A stretch of 64,000 bases of DNA from Splendidivirga corallicola (GTDB taxonomy: Bacteria; Bacteroidota; Bacteroidia; Cytophagales; Cyclobacteriaceae): NCBI GenBank assembly GCA_030442035.1, contig JAUJEA010000009.1:124001-188000 (forward strand), in the 5' to 3' direction. The notes under the pieces are model-generated. The model ran no database searches. It was not told the origin of the DNA and was given only the letters and a program-made list of their open reading frames with translations. The position numbers and the translations under genes were made by a program. Shown piece by piece: positions 53,799 through 62,746 of the stretch. The first letter of the stretch is position 1. Each line of letters starts with the position of its first letter.

Positions 53799-55187
53799 AT
53801 GAATAAATCTGAGATGGAAATAAACAACTTCATAGACTCCAATAAACAACGCTTTATTGATGAGCTAATTGATCTATTACGCATACCGTCAGTTAGTGCA
53901 GATAGTAAATTCAAAGATGACGTAGCCAAAGCAGCCAATTTCTTAAAGGATAAGTTATTGGCAGCAGGTGCAGACTTAGCTGAAATTCATGAAACAGCAG
54001 GTCATCCTGTTGTCTATGGAGAGAAAATTATTGATCCTCAATTACCAACCGTTCTTGTTTACGGACACTATGATGTTCAACCCGCTGATCCCTATGAATT
54101 GTGGGATTCACCTCCCTTTGATCCTTTGATAAAAGATGAGAGAATTTATGCCAGAGGTGCTTGTGATGACAAAGGACAAATGTATATGCATATAAAGGCC
54201 TTTGAAGCCATGACAAGTACTAATTCATTGGCCTGTAATATGAAATTTATGATTGAGGGTGAGGAGGAAGTAGGATCAGATAACCTTGAGCATTTTGTCA
54301 GAGAAAATAAAGATAAGTTAAATGCTGATGTGATACTAATTTCGGATACAAGCATCATCAGCAATGATAATCCTTCAATTACCGTAGGGCTGAGAGGGTT
54401 GAGTTATCTGGAGGTTGAAGTAACCGGCCCTAACCGTGATTTGCATTCCGGTGTTTACGGAGGGGCAGTAGCCAATCCTATTAACACTTTATGTGAAATG
54501 ATTTCATCTTTGAAAGATGAAAATGGGCATATTACCATTCCAGGTTTCTATGATAAAGTAGAAGAGCTCACGAAAGATGAGCGAAATGCACTCAATGAAG
54601 CTCCTTTTGATTTGGCATCTTATAAAAAAGAGTTGGACATTGATCAAATTCATGGTGAAGATGGTTATACGACTTTGGAAAGGGTTGGAGTAAGGCCCAC
54701 TTTGGATGTTAATGGAATTTGGGGAGGTTACATTGGTGAAGGTGCAAAAACCGTGTTACCTTCTAAGGCTCATGCCAAGATTTCGATGCGTTTGGTTCCA
54801 AACCAGGATAGTGAGGAAATCACCAAACTCTTTACTGAACATTTCAAATCATTGGCGCCCGAGAGTGTTAAGGTGAAAGTTACCCCACATCATGGTGGTC
54901 AACCTGCCGTGACTAAAACAGATTCAATTGCCTATAAAGCGGCTAGCAAAGCCTTTGAAGATGCCTGGGGTAAAACCCCTATTCCAACCAGGGATGGTGG
55001 TAGTATTCCTATTGTGGCCATGTTTAAAAGCGAATTGGGTTTGAATACTGTATTGATGGGCTTTGGTCTGGATTCTGATGCAATCCATTCTCCCAATGAG
55101 AGTTATGGTATTTTTAATTATATAAAAGGAATTGAGACCATCGTGCTATTCCATCAACACTTTGCCAGGCTAAAGAAAATTGAGTAA
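53799..55187 (+). CDS. M20-family dipeptidase
   Basis: A 462-residue cytoplasmic metallopeptidase of the M20 family (carnosinase/CNDP-like). Metal ligands are in YGHYDVQPADPYELW, RGACDDKGQMYMHIKA and EGEEEVGSDNLEHFV. The dimerisation insert contains RDLHSGVYGGAVANPINTL. The C-terminal FGLDSDAIHSPNESYG holds a further His ligand. There is no signal peptide, unlike the other M20 enzyme at 23900. Substrate is probably a dipeptide, unspecified. Confidence 0.93.
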   Translation: MNKSEMEINNFIDSNKQRFIDELIDLLRIPSVSADSKFKDDVAKAANFLKDKLLAAGADLAEIHETAGHPVVYGEKIIDPQLPTVLVYGHYDVQPADPYELWDSPPFDPLIKDERIYARGACDDKGQMYMHIKAFEAMTSTNSLACNMKFMIEGEEEVGSDNLEHFVRENKDKLNADVILISDTSIISNDNPSITVGLRGLSYLEVEVTGPNRDLHSGVYGGAVANPINTLCEMISSLKDENGHITIPGFYDKVEELTKDERNALNEAPFDLASYKKELDIDQIHGEDGYTTLERVGVRPTLDVNGIWGGYIGEGAKTVLPSKAHAKISMRLVPNQDSEEITKLFTEHFKSLAPESVKVKVTPHHGGQPAVTKTDSIAYKAASKAFEDAWGKTPIPTRDGGSIPIVAMFKSELGLNTVLMGFGLDSDAIHSPNESYGIFNYIKGIETIVLFHQHFARLKKIE

Positions 55188-55598
55188 GCATAGTGTGAAA
55201 GAAAAATCGATTCCCCGTGTTAAGAAGCGAAGTGCTTGAGTTGTGGCTCTCAACATTAATCAAGTTTTGATTATCAAGACAGATTTCCCAAACTGTCCAA
55301 GCATGGATTGGATCTGTTATTTTTGAAAAGTTCGTATCTAAAGGAACTAAACTTGATCGATTTGAGATAATATGATCGAAGGGTATTTGATTGAGTCTTT
55401 GATGAAACAAGTTTTACAAGAAAAGGTAATATTAAATACAGAATTCCTTCTTTCAGAATATCCCATTTTATATATCAATGGAATACGATAGAAAGCACAG
55501 GAATCATACAAGTGTTTACAAAACATAATATTTTTAAAGACGTTCTAAATGCTTGATAATAAATTTATGAAATAAGACGATTGAATAATTTGATAACT
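55188..55598. other. 411-bp intergenic gap without a recognised gene
   Basis: Spacer between the dipeptidase gene and the DsbD-like gene, both on the plus strand. It is less AT-rich in its first half than other gaps. A 98-codon minus-strand frame (55114-55410) crosses from here into the end of the dipeptidase gene, but it has no recognisable domain or start signal. No tRNA or terminator was seen. It may hold a decayed gene or a regulatory RNA; nothing in it can be named. Confidence 0.4.
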
Positions 55599-57776
55599 AT
55601 GGGACTGAGATTTCTTATTTTAATTTTTTTTGGTGCTTTTATTTCAATTGCAGGTAGTGCTCAGGTTCTGGAACCTGCTAAATGGTCCTATGATGTTAGT
55701 CACACCAATGTAAAAATTGGTGATGAAATAGAATTAATTTTTAAGGCTACTATCCAGGAAGATTGGTATCTATACTCATCTGACTTTGATCCCGACTGCG
55801 GACCAACAGTTACGACATTTACCTTCAAAGAAAACGATACCTACGAACTTATCGGCGAGATAAAACCAATAAACGCTAAGAAGAAATACGATGAGATCTT
55901 TGAATGTGACTATACTTATTTCAGAAATCAAGGAGAATTCAGACAAAAGATTAAAGTATTAAAAGCTGGATTGCAAATAGCAGGAGGTTACGAATATCAG
56001 GTTTGTACGGATGTGGATGGTAAATGCATACCGTTTGAGGACGAATTTGTTTTCAGGAATTTCAAAGTTCAACCAACCGCTCAAGAAGAGAAAGCTAATG
56101 GTCTGGAGAAGGCTACTGATCTTGAAAAATCCACTTCACCTATCAAAGAAACACCAAAAGTTGAAAAGGAAAATGTGGAGGAAAATACTTCATCTGTAAA
56201 GACATCATCTGCAGGGTCCTCCATTGTGGGTAAGAGCGAAGAAGGTTTTCCAATAAAAAAACTGCAACCATTTTTCGACGGTGATTTCGAAAAAGAGAAA
56301 GTATCACACATATGGTTTATGGTGTTGGCCTTTCTGGCCGGCTTAGCCGCACTATTCACTCCCTGTGTTTTCCCTATGATACCCATGACGGTTTCCTTCT
56401 TTACTAAGAAAGATGGAAACAAAGGAAAAGGAATTAGTCAGGCCATATTTTATGGTTTCTGCATTATTTTGATCTATACCATCATTGGATCCATCATTTC
56501 ACCATTTATGGGTCCTGAAACCGCCAATCATCTTTCCACAGAATGGCTACCAAATGTGATATTCTTTGCAGTATTTGTCATTTTTGCTCTGTCCTTCTTT
56601 GGAATGTTTGATATCGTACTGCCTAGTAGCTTTGTAAATAGTGTCGATCGCAAAGCAGATAGGGGTGGATTTATTGGTGTTTTTTTTATGGCATTCACGC
56701 TGGTGCTGGTTTCATTTTCTTGTACCGGGCCTATTGTAGGTACCATATTGGTTGAGTCCGCCGGAGGTGAAGTATTAAAACCGGTTTTGGGTATGTTCGC
56801 ATTCTCCCTTGCCTTCGCCATACCATTTACACTATTTGCCATATTTCCGGGTTGGTTGAACAATTTACCTAAATCGGGAGGTTGGCTGAATGCAGTAAAG
56901 GTTGTTCTGGGATTTATTGAACTGGCACTTGCATTCAAATTTTTAAGCATTGCTGATCAAGCATTTCATTGGGGTATTTTAGACAGAGAAGTTAATATTG
57001 CTGTATGGGTAGTCATTTTTGGACTGATGGGATTGTATTTACTTGGAAAAATTAAACTGCCTCATGATAGTCCTTCCAATCATATTAGCGTACCCCGTCT
57101 GATGTTGGCTATTGCTACCCTATCATTTGTTGTCTACTTAATTCCAGGTATGTTTGGAGCACCTCTTAAAGCCTTAGCTGGCTATTTACCTCCAATGCAT
57201 ACACATGATTTTGATATTCCTGCTATTGCCAGATCCTCCTCTCAGACAGAAGATTTTGTAGTTTACAATGATCAGTGCGAAAAACCTAAATATGAAGATT
57301 TCCTTCATTTACCGCATGGTTTAAAGGGGTATTTTGATCTTGATCAGGCCGTCGCATGTGCAAAAGAGCAGAACAAGCCGTTGTTCATTGATTTTACAGG
57401 ACATGGCTGTACCAATTGCCGTGAAATGGAGGCAGTAGTATGGTCTGATCCACGGGTTCTTAAAAAACTGAAAGAAGATTTTGTAGTGGTTGCGCTTTAT
57501 GTGGATGATAAAACTGAACTGCCTGAAGACAGTTGGTACGTTTCCGCTTATGACAACAAAATCAAAAAAACTATTGGGAAACAAAATGCAGATCTGCAAA
57601 TTCAACGAGTAAATAATAATGCCCAGCCTAATTATATCTTGTTAGATCATGCTGAAAAAGGTTTGGTAAAACCGGTGGCTTATGATAGAGATGTGCAGAA
57701 TTTCCTCGATTTTCTCGACGAGGGATTGAAGAATTTTCATCAGAACAATCAATTGGCCATGCAATCTGCTGAATAA
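55599..57776 (+). CDS. DsbD-like thiol:disulfide interchange protein
   Basis: About 725 residues from the ATG at 55599; a TTG at 55581 adds six residues. A signal peptide precedes an N-terminal DsbD-alpha-like domain with a Cys pair (near FDPDCGP and VCTDVDGKC). The linker (about 165-225) is Lys/Glu/Ser-rich. The membrane domain has TPCVFPMIPMTVSFF and SFSCTGPIVG with the redox Cys. The C-terminal thioredoxin-like domain has GHGCTNCREM with Cys604 and Cys607. It would carry electrons from the cytoplasm to periplasmic targets. Confidence 0.93.
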   Translation: MGLRFLILIFFGAFISIAGSAQVLEPAKWSYDVSHTNVKIGDEIELIFKATIQEDWYLYSSDFDPDCGPTVTTFTFKENDTYELIGEIKPINAKKKYDEIFECDYTYFRNQGEFRQKIKVLKAGLQIAGGYEYQVCTDVDGKCIPFEDEFVFRNFKVQPTAQEEKANGLEKATDLEKSTSPIKETPKVEKENVEENTSSVKTSSAGSSIVGKSEEGFPIKKLQPFFDGDFEKEKVSHIWFMVLAFLAGLAALFTPCVFPMIPMTVSFFTKKDGNKGKGISQAIFYGFCIILIYTIIGSIISPFMGPETANHLSTEWLPNVIFFAVFVIFALSFFGMFDIVLPSSFVNSVDRKADRGGFIGVFFMAFTLVLVSFSCTGPIVGTILVESAGGEVLKPVLGMFAFSLAFAIPFTLFAIFPGWLNNLPKSGGWLNAVKVVLGFIELALAFKFLSIADQAFHWGILDREVNIAVWVVIFGLMGLYLLGKIKLPHDSPSNHISVPRLMLAIATLSFVVYLIPGMFGAPLKALAGYLPPMHTHDFDIPAIARSSSQTEDFVVYNDQCEKPKYEDFLHLPHGLKGYFDLDQAVACAKEQNKPLFIDFTGHGCTNCREMEAVVWSDPRVLKKLKEDFVVVALYVDDKTELPEDSWYVSAYDNKIKKTIGKQNADLQIQRVNNNAQPNYILLDHAEKGLVKPVAYDRDVQNFLDFLDEGLKNFHQNNQLAMQSAE

Positions 57777-57790
57777 TATTGAATACATAA

Positions 57791-57830
57791 AAAAAAGGGC
57801 AGTGGTTCAGAAGAACCACTGCCCTTTTTT
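57791..57830 (+). terminator. Strong intrinsic terminator after the DsbD-like gene
   Basis: A GC-rich stem GGGCAGTGGTTC / GAACCACTGCCC with a four-base loop, flanked by A-tract and T-tract, starts 15 bp after the stop codon. It is symmetrical, but there is no minus-strand gene next to it. Confidence 0.92.
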
Positions 57831-57972
57831 TATACAGAAAATATTTTTTATTCGTTTTGGAATGATCAGATTTTATCTGTTTTAATTATTATGTTTGAGA
57901 AAGGGATGGATTGGTAATAAGTTTTTTGCCCGTATGGGGATTTTTGCTAAAGTACCATAAGTCTTACATTCA

Positions 57973-58005
57973 TTTGGAATTACTTGTTTTTTCTACCTAT
58001 TATTG
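57973..58005 (+). promoter_or_regulatory. Candidate promoter of the M23 peptidase gene
   Basis: TTTG at 57973-57976 and TATTATTG at 57998-58005 (one mismatch from TAnnTTTG) are separated by 21 bp. It lies 57 bp before the start at 58062. The -7 match is imperfect. Confidence 0.4.
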
Positions 58006-58061
58006 AAAGATGAGGGTTTACTTTACTTATTACTAATACATTAACACAATCAACATTTGGA

Positions 58062-59363
58062 ATGATCAAGAGGAAATTTGGGATAATAGCAGGTATTTTG
58101 ATAATTGTCTGTATTTGTTTTGCACTTATTAAGCTGCAGCAACCAGTTGAAAAGGATCAGGCTATTGAAGCTGTGGAAATTATCCCGGAAGATACCGTTG
58201 AAGTCAATAAACCCGAACCCACTTTATTATATGGAATGGTAGTGGATTCACTGTTGATTATTGAAGATAAGATCCAAAGAAACCAGAATATCTCCGAGAT
58301 ATTAATGACTCATAATGTTTCTTCAAAGTCGATTCATGAACTTGCGCTGGCCTCACGCGACATATTTGATGTAAGGAAGATCAGGGCCAATAAGAAATAT
58401 ACCTTGATATGTGATTCGGATTCTATGCAGACTGTCAATGCTTTGGTTTATGAACCAAATCCAATTGAATATGTTGTTTTCAAGCTAAAGGATTCCATTT
58501 CGATTGAGCGTAAAAAACGCGAAGTTCAAATCGTCGAAAAGAGCATAGCAGGAATTATCGAATCATCCTTGTTTGAAACGATGGTCAATCTGGGTGTTGG
58601 TCCTCAACTTACCAACGAATTTGTAGATGTCTTTGCCTGGCAGGTGGATTTTCAAAGACTTCAAAAAGGAGATCGATTCAAGTTAATCTATGAAGATAAG
58701 ATCGTCGAAGGCAAATCAGTTGGGATAGGTGATATTAAAGGAATTTACTTTAACCATTTTGGTAATGATTTTTATGCTGTGCATTTTGACCAGGGGAATG
58801 GACATGATTACTTTGATGAAGAAGGGAACAGTTTAAGAAAAGCGCTTTTAAAATATCCCATCAAATTTACCAGGATCAGCTCCAGGTTTTCCCTTAGAAG
58901 ATTTCATCCCGTACAAAAAAGGTGGAAAGCCCATAGAGGAACGGATTTCGCTGCACCAAGGGGGACGGAAATCAGAACTGTAGGAGATGGAATTGTGCAG
59001 GAAGCACAATTTGGTAAATACAATGGTAATTATGTGAAGATAAGGCATAACGGCACTTACACCACACAATATTTGCATATGTCAAAAATTGCCTCAGGAA
59101 TCAGAGCGGGAGTAAAGGTGAGACAAGGGGATGTTATCGGATATGTTGGCAGTACAGGGCTGGCACGAGGAAATCACTTATGCTATAGATTTTGGAAAAA
59201 TGGTGTACAGGTAGATGCCCTCCGGGTTGAACTTCCTCCTTCAGAACCTATTCGTGAAGAGAACTTGGCTGACTTCAATTCCGTAAAAGATATAATGATT
59301 GGCAGGTTAAATGATATTGATTATCCGGAACTTTCAAAGTCCATATTAGCAAGTGCAAAATGA
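58062..59363 (+). CDS. M23 family metallopeptidase (LytM-like), cysteine in place of a zinc His
   Basis: A 433-residue envelope protein with an N-terminal membrane anchor (residues about 7-23), a long central region (about 60-270) and a LytM domain. Zinc-site residues are His291 and Asp295 in HRGTDF, catalytic His339 in QYLHMS, and His372 in GNHLCYRFW. Most LytM proteins have HxH there; here the second position is Cys374. The pattern GxHxC(F/Y)RFWKNG is familiar in Bacteroidota, so it is probably a clade feature. It likely cleaves peptidoglycan. A terminator follows the stop. Confidence 0.9.
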   Translation: MIKRKFGIIAGILIIVCICFALIKLQQPVEKDQAIEAVEIIPEDTVEVNKPEPTLLYGMVVDSLLIIEDKIQRNQNISEILMTHNVSSKSIHELALASRDIFDVRKIRANKKYTLICDSDSMQTVNALVYEPNPIEYVVFKLKDSISIERKKREVQIVEKSIAGIIESSLFETMVNLGVGPQLTNEFVDVFAWQVDFQRLQKGDRFKLIYEDKIVEGKSVGIGDIKGIYFNHFGNDFYAVHFDQGNGHDYFDEEGNSLRKALLKYPIKFTRISSRFSLRRFHPVQKRWKAHRGTDFAAPRGTEIRTVGDGIVQEAQFGKYNGNYVKIRHNGTYTTQYLHMSKIASGIRAGVKVRQGDVIGYVGSTGLARGNHLCYRFWKNGVQVDALRVELPPSEPIREENLADFNSVKDIMIGRLNDIDYPELSKSILASAK

Positions 59364-59388
59364 CTGCGGAGATATTAACAAAAGATTC

Positions 59389-59427
59389 AAAAGAGCAAGG
59401 CAATATTGGCTTGCTCTTTTTGTTTTT
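59389..59427 (+). terminator. Intrinsic terminator after the M23 peptidase gene
   Basis: AAAAGAGCAAG (59389-59399) pairs with CTTGCTCTTTT (59410-59420) across a ten-base loop, followed by TTTTTGTTTTT. It lies between the M23 stop and the patatin start at 59437, so the upstream 28 codons of the open frame through this hairpin are not coding. Confidence 0.85.
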
Positions 59428-59436
59428 GATATACCT

Positions 59437-61749
59437 ATGACAAAAAGTATATCTCAGAAAACTAAAGTAATTGTCCTCATTTTATTTATTGGTTTATCAT
59501 CATCTTCCAATGCACAAAAGGTGGCATTGGTTTTGAGCGGAGGAGGAGCCAAAGGGTTGGCACATATAGGGGCTTTGAAGGCGCTTGAGGAAAATGAGAT
59601 ACCCATTGATTACGTGGTGGGAACTTCCATGGGAGGTATTGTTGGAGGCTTATACGCGGCGGGGTATTCTCCCTACCAGATCGAACAGATCGTTACAAAA
59701 GATTATTTTCAGAAATGGGTCAATGGTGTACTGAGTGAGAAGTATGAATATTATTATGCACAAAAGGACCCTAACGCTTCTTTTTTAAGCATCAATCTTT
59801 CAGTTGATTCTACATTCAGCACCACGCTAAATTCAAATCTGGCTAATGACATTGCCATTAATTTTGTGCTAACTGAAATGTTAGCCAGAGCGTCGGAACG
59901 GGCACATTACAATTTCGATAGCTTGTTCATTCCGTATAGGGCAGTTGCAGCCGAGGTATTTACCGAAAAAGAGGAAATTCTTAAAAGTGGGTTCCTCAAT
60001 CAGGCAGTTCGTGCGACCATGACAGTACCTTTCTTTTATCGCCCTATCAAGATTGACGATAAGTATATGTTTGACGGGGGAGTCTATAACAATTTTCCTG
60101 TAGATGTAGCCAAGGCTGAGTTCGACCCGGATGTGATAATTGGTGTTAACGTTTCTTCCAAAAAGTATCATGAATATCCTTATGATAAGGATGACAAAAT
60201 TGTCAATGGCTCCCTGCCTTTTTTATTCATTGACAAGTCTGATCCTGCTGAAGTGGGTGAAGACGGTATATATATTGAACCCGATCTTGGTGATAATTCT
60301 TCTTTGGATTTTGAAAAGGTCATAGAAATTATTGATAGCGGCTATGTGGCCACTTATAGAAAGTTAGAGGAGATAAAACAAAAGATCCCGGCCAGACAGC
60401 TCTGTGAGCAACTTAATGCTAAACGGAACGATTATGTGCTTTCGATGAAACCACTGACCTTCGGAAATATAAAGCTTATTGGATTCAAACAAGCACAGGA
60501 AAAATATGTGCGCAGGCTTTTCAACAAAAGGAAGAAAAAACTAAATATCCATGATATCAAAACCGGATATTATAAACTGGTTTCCGAGAATTATTTCAAG
60601 AATATTTTTCCAAACATTGTTTACAACAATGAAACAGGGTTATTCGATTTTGAGATTTATGCAAAGCAAGAGCAGAATTTTAAAATAGAACTGGGAGGAA
60701 ATATTTCAACCAGAAGTATTAGCCAGATTTTTCTGGGGCTACAATACAATAGTTTCAATAGATTTCTAAATAATTATTCTGCCAATTTTTATACCGGCCG
60801 GTTCTACCAATCCATTCAATTCAAACCAAGATTTAATGTACCGGCCAAGAACCTGTTTTACATTGAACCTGAATTCACCATCAATACCTGGAACTTCATC
60901 GATGCGGAAGATTTAGTTTTTGGAGATGGACCAAAAACCGTTATTGATCAGGTAGATAGAAAATATGGGGTCAACATAGGTATTTCAGCCGGAACAAGAG
61001 GGAAAGTGTTGTTAAACGGAGCCTTTTTTAATAACCGGGACAGATATAGCAATGATGATCAATTGACTTCGAGCGATACACTTGATCTGTTGAAGTTTGA
61101 AGGTTTCCGATATGGCATTAGTTATAATCGCAATAGCCTTAATAGAAAACAATACCCTTCCGATGGCTCAGCTTTTAACATATCACTTGACTATTTTAAC
61201 GGAGAAGAAGATTACAGTCCGGGAAGTACCTCAGATATCCCTTCGCAATCCGGGACTACACGTGAATGGTTTAGATTGAAAGTCGAGGCTGAGCAATATT
61301 TTAAAGCCAGTTGGTATCGTTATGGATACTACTTTGGAGCAGTATTGTCTACACAGCCATTCTTTTCAAATTATTTAGGTACTGTGATTAACACACCTGC
61401 TTTTTATCCCTTTCAGGACAGTAGAACCATTTTTCTCAAAAATTACAGAGCTTTTAACTATGGAGCTCTCGGTTTAAGAAATATCTTCAAGCTCAGTAAT
61501 GCGCTTGATCTGAGATTAGAAGGATATATTTTTAAACCAATAAGACAGATCATACAAAAACCTACGCTCGAAGCTGGTTTTCTTGACGACATATCGCAGA
61601 TATTTATTGCTGGCACCGCCTCCGCAGTTTATCATAGCCCTATTGGTCCGATAAGTTTAAGTGTTAATTACTATGACGATCCGGACAAAAAGATTGGAGC
61701 ACTACTTCATATTGGCTATCTATTGTATAACAAGCGATCATTAGAATAG
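59437..61749 (+). CDS. Patatin-like phospholipase with POTRA-like region and outer-membrane beta barrel
   Basis: About 770 residues from the ATG at 59437; this start follows a terminator and opens a proper signal peptide (KVIVLILFIGLSSSSNA). The patatin domain has VLSGGGAKGLAHIG (oxyanion loop), VVGTSMGG with Ser64, and FDGGVYNNFPVD with Asp213, forming the Ser-Asp dyad. A POTRA-like segment (LTFGNIKLIGFKQAQEKYVRRLF) and a C-terminal Omp85-like barrel (about residues 410-770) follow. The layout resembles PlpD/type Vd proteins, so the lipase may be displayed or released at the surface. Confidence 0.88.
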   Translation: MTKSISQKTKVIVLILFIGLSSSSNAQKVALVLSGGGAKGLAHIGALKALEENEIPIDYVVGTSMGGIVGGLYAAGYSPYQIEQIVTKDYFQKWVNGVLSEKYEYYYAQKDPNASFLSINLSVDSTFSTTLNSNLANDIAINFVLTEMLARASERAHYNFDSLFIPYRAVAAEVFTEKEEILKSGFLNQAVRATMTVPFFYRPIKIDDKYMFDGGVYNNFPVDVAKAEFDPDVIIGVNVSSKKYHEYPYDKDDKIVNGSLPFLFIDKSDPAEVGEDGIYIEPDLGDNSSLDFEKVIEIIDSGYVATYRKLEEIKQKIPARQLCEQLNAKRNDYVLSMKPLTFGNIKLIGFKQAQEKYVRRLFNKRKKKLNIHDIKTGYYKLVSENYFKNIFPNIVYNNETGLFDFEIYAKQEQNFKIELGGNISTRSISQIFLGLQYNSFNRFLNNYSANFYTGRFYQSIQFKPRFNVPAKNLFYIEPEFTINTWNFIDAEDLVFGDGPKTVIDQVDRKYGVNIGISAGTRGKVLLNGAFFNNRDRYSNDDQLTSSDTLDLLKFEGFRYGISYNRNSLNRKQYPSDGSAFNISLDYFNGEEDYSPGSTSDIPSQSGTTREWFRLKVEAEQYFKASWYRYGYYFGAVLSTQPFFSNYLGTVINTPAFYPFQDSRTIFLKNYRAFNYGALGLRNIFKLSNALDLRLEGYIFKPIRQIIQKPTLEAGFLDDISQIFIAGTASAVYHSPIGPISLSVNYYDDPDKKIGALLHIGYLLYNKRSLE

Positions 61750-61919
61750 CTTTTCAACTAATATTATCAAGATTTATTAGTATAATACAATTATTCTTAA
61801 TAGAATAGATACTAAAATTTTTAACTGTAATGTTCCGGCTAAAATTGAGTTTCTAAAGCGCCTTGGTTTGATTAAATTACTTGTTTAACGCTATCGACGT
61901 TTGCTGCATCTAGAAAATT

Positions 61920-62654
61920 ATGAGTAAATTTTTCTATTTTCTGTCTTCTATGGCTTTTTTATGCTTCTTGCTCATGCAGCCAGTCTATTCATGGTTTCCG
62001 GGGGAATCGGAAGTACTCCTGGAATCTGATACTTTGATTGCAGTGTATGGAAAAGTAATCGATGCAGAAAATCAAAATCCGGTTAAAGCAAGATTTATTT
62101 TTCGAAAGTTGCCTTATGGAGGTAATGTGGGAACCTCCAGTGTAAAGAGAGAAGATGGAGGTTATAAGCTAACACTCATGAAATCCTATCAATATAGTAT
62201 TATCATTGAAGCTGATGGTTATCTTACTTACAATACCACACTGGAAACGATAGATCCCGATAAGAAGGGTAGTATTGAAAGAGATTTCGCATTAACACCC
62301 GTTGGTACCGGAAAAACTTTAAGGTTAAAAAGCCTGATCTTTCAGCAAAGTAGTGCAAAGATCACCATTGAGTCATATGATGAATTAAATACTATTGTGA
62401 ATATGATGAACCGTAATCCGGATATGATCATTCAATTAGAAGGTCATACGGATAATACAGGTCCGGCAGCACCGAATTTAAGGCTATCTCAACAGCGTGT
62501 TGAATCAGTAAAAAGCTATTTGGTAAACCGAGGAATTCATAAGAAACGTATTAAACTCAAAGCTTTCGGAGGTACGATGCCTTTGTCGAGAGAAAATACG
62601 GATGAAGCAAAGCGAATTAACAGAAGAGTTGAGGTAAGAATTATTGAAAACTAA
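61920..62654 (+). CDS. OmpA family protein with carboxypeptidase-regulatory-like domain
   Basis: A 244-residue protein with a signal peptide (residues about 1-26), an N-terminal beta domain (VYGKVIDAENQNPVKARFIFRK, TSSVKREDGGYKLTLMKSYQYSIIIEADGYL) and an OmpA C-terminal domain with LEGHTDNTGPAAPNLRLSQQRVESVKSYLVNRG and RRVEVRIIEN, which binds peptidoglycan. There is no membrane barrel. It is 93 bp upstream of the PD40 gene on the same strand and may share its transcript. Confidence 0.88.
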   Translation: MSKFFYFLSSMAFLCFLLMQPVYSWFPGESEVLLESDTLIAVYGKVIDAENQNPVKARFIFRKLPYGGNVGTSSVKREDGGYKLTLMKSYQYSIIIEADGYLTYNTTLETIDPDKKGSIERDFALTPVGTGKTLRLKSLIFQQSSAKITIESYDELNTIVNMMNRNPDMIIQLEGHTDNTGPAAPNLRLSQQRVESVKSYLVNRGIHKKRIKLKAFGGTMPLSRENTDEAKRINRRVEVRIIEN

Positions 62655-62746
62655 AATATTATTGCTTATAATTATATTTAAAGCATACACTATTTTTAAT
62701 CCTAAATCTATCATCTAAACACTTTCCTACGAAAATTGATCCTTTT

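Noticed and set aside
55114..55410. 98-codon minus-strand open frame across the dipeptidase gene end and the following gap
   Set aside because: No recognisable domain, no start signal, and it overlaps a well-supported gene; treated as a shadow, with the gap noted as unexplained.
59353..59436. Longer patatin frame starting at 59353
   Set aside because: It overlaps the M23 gene end and reads through an intrinsic terminator; the ATG at 59437 gives a proper signal peptide.
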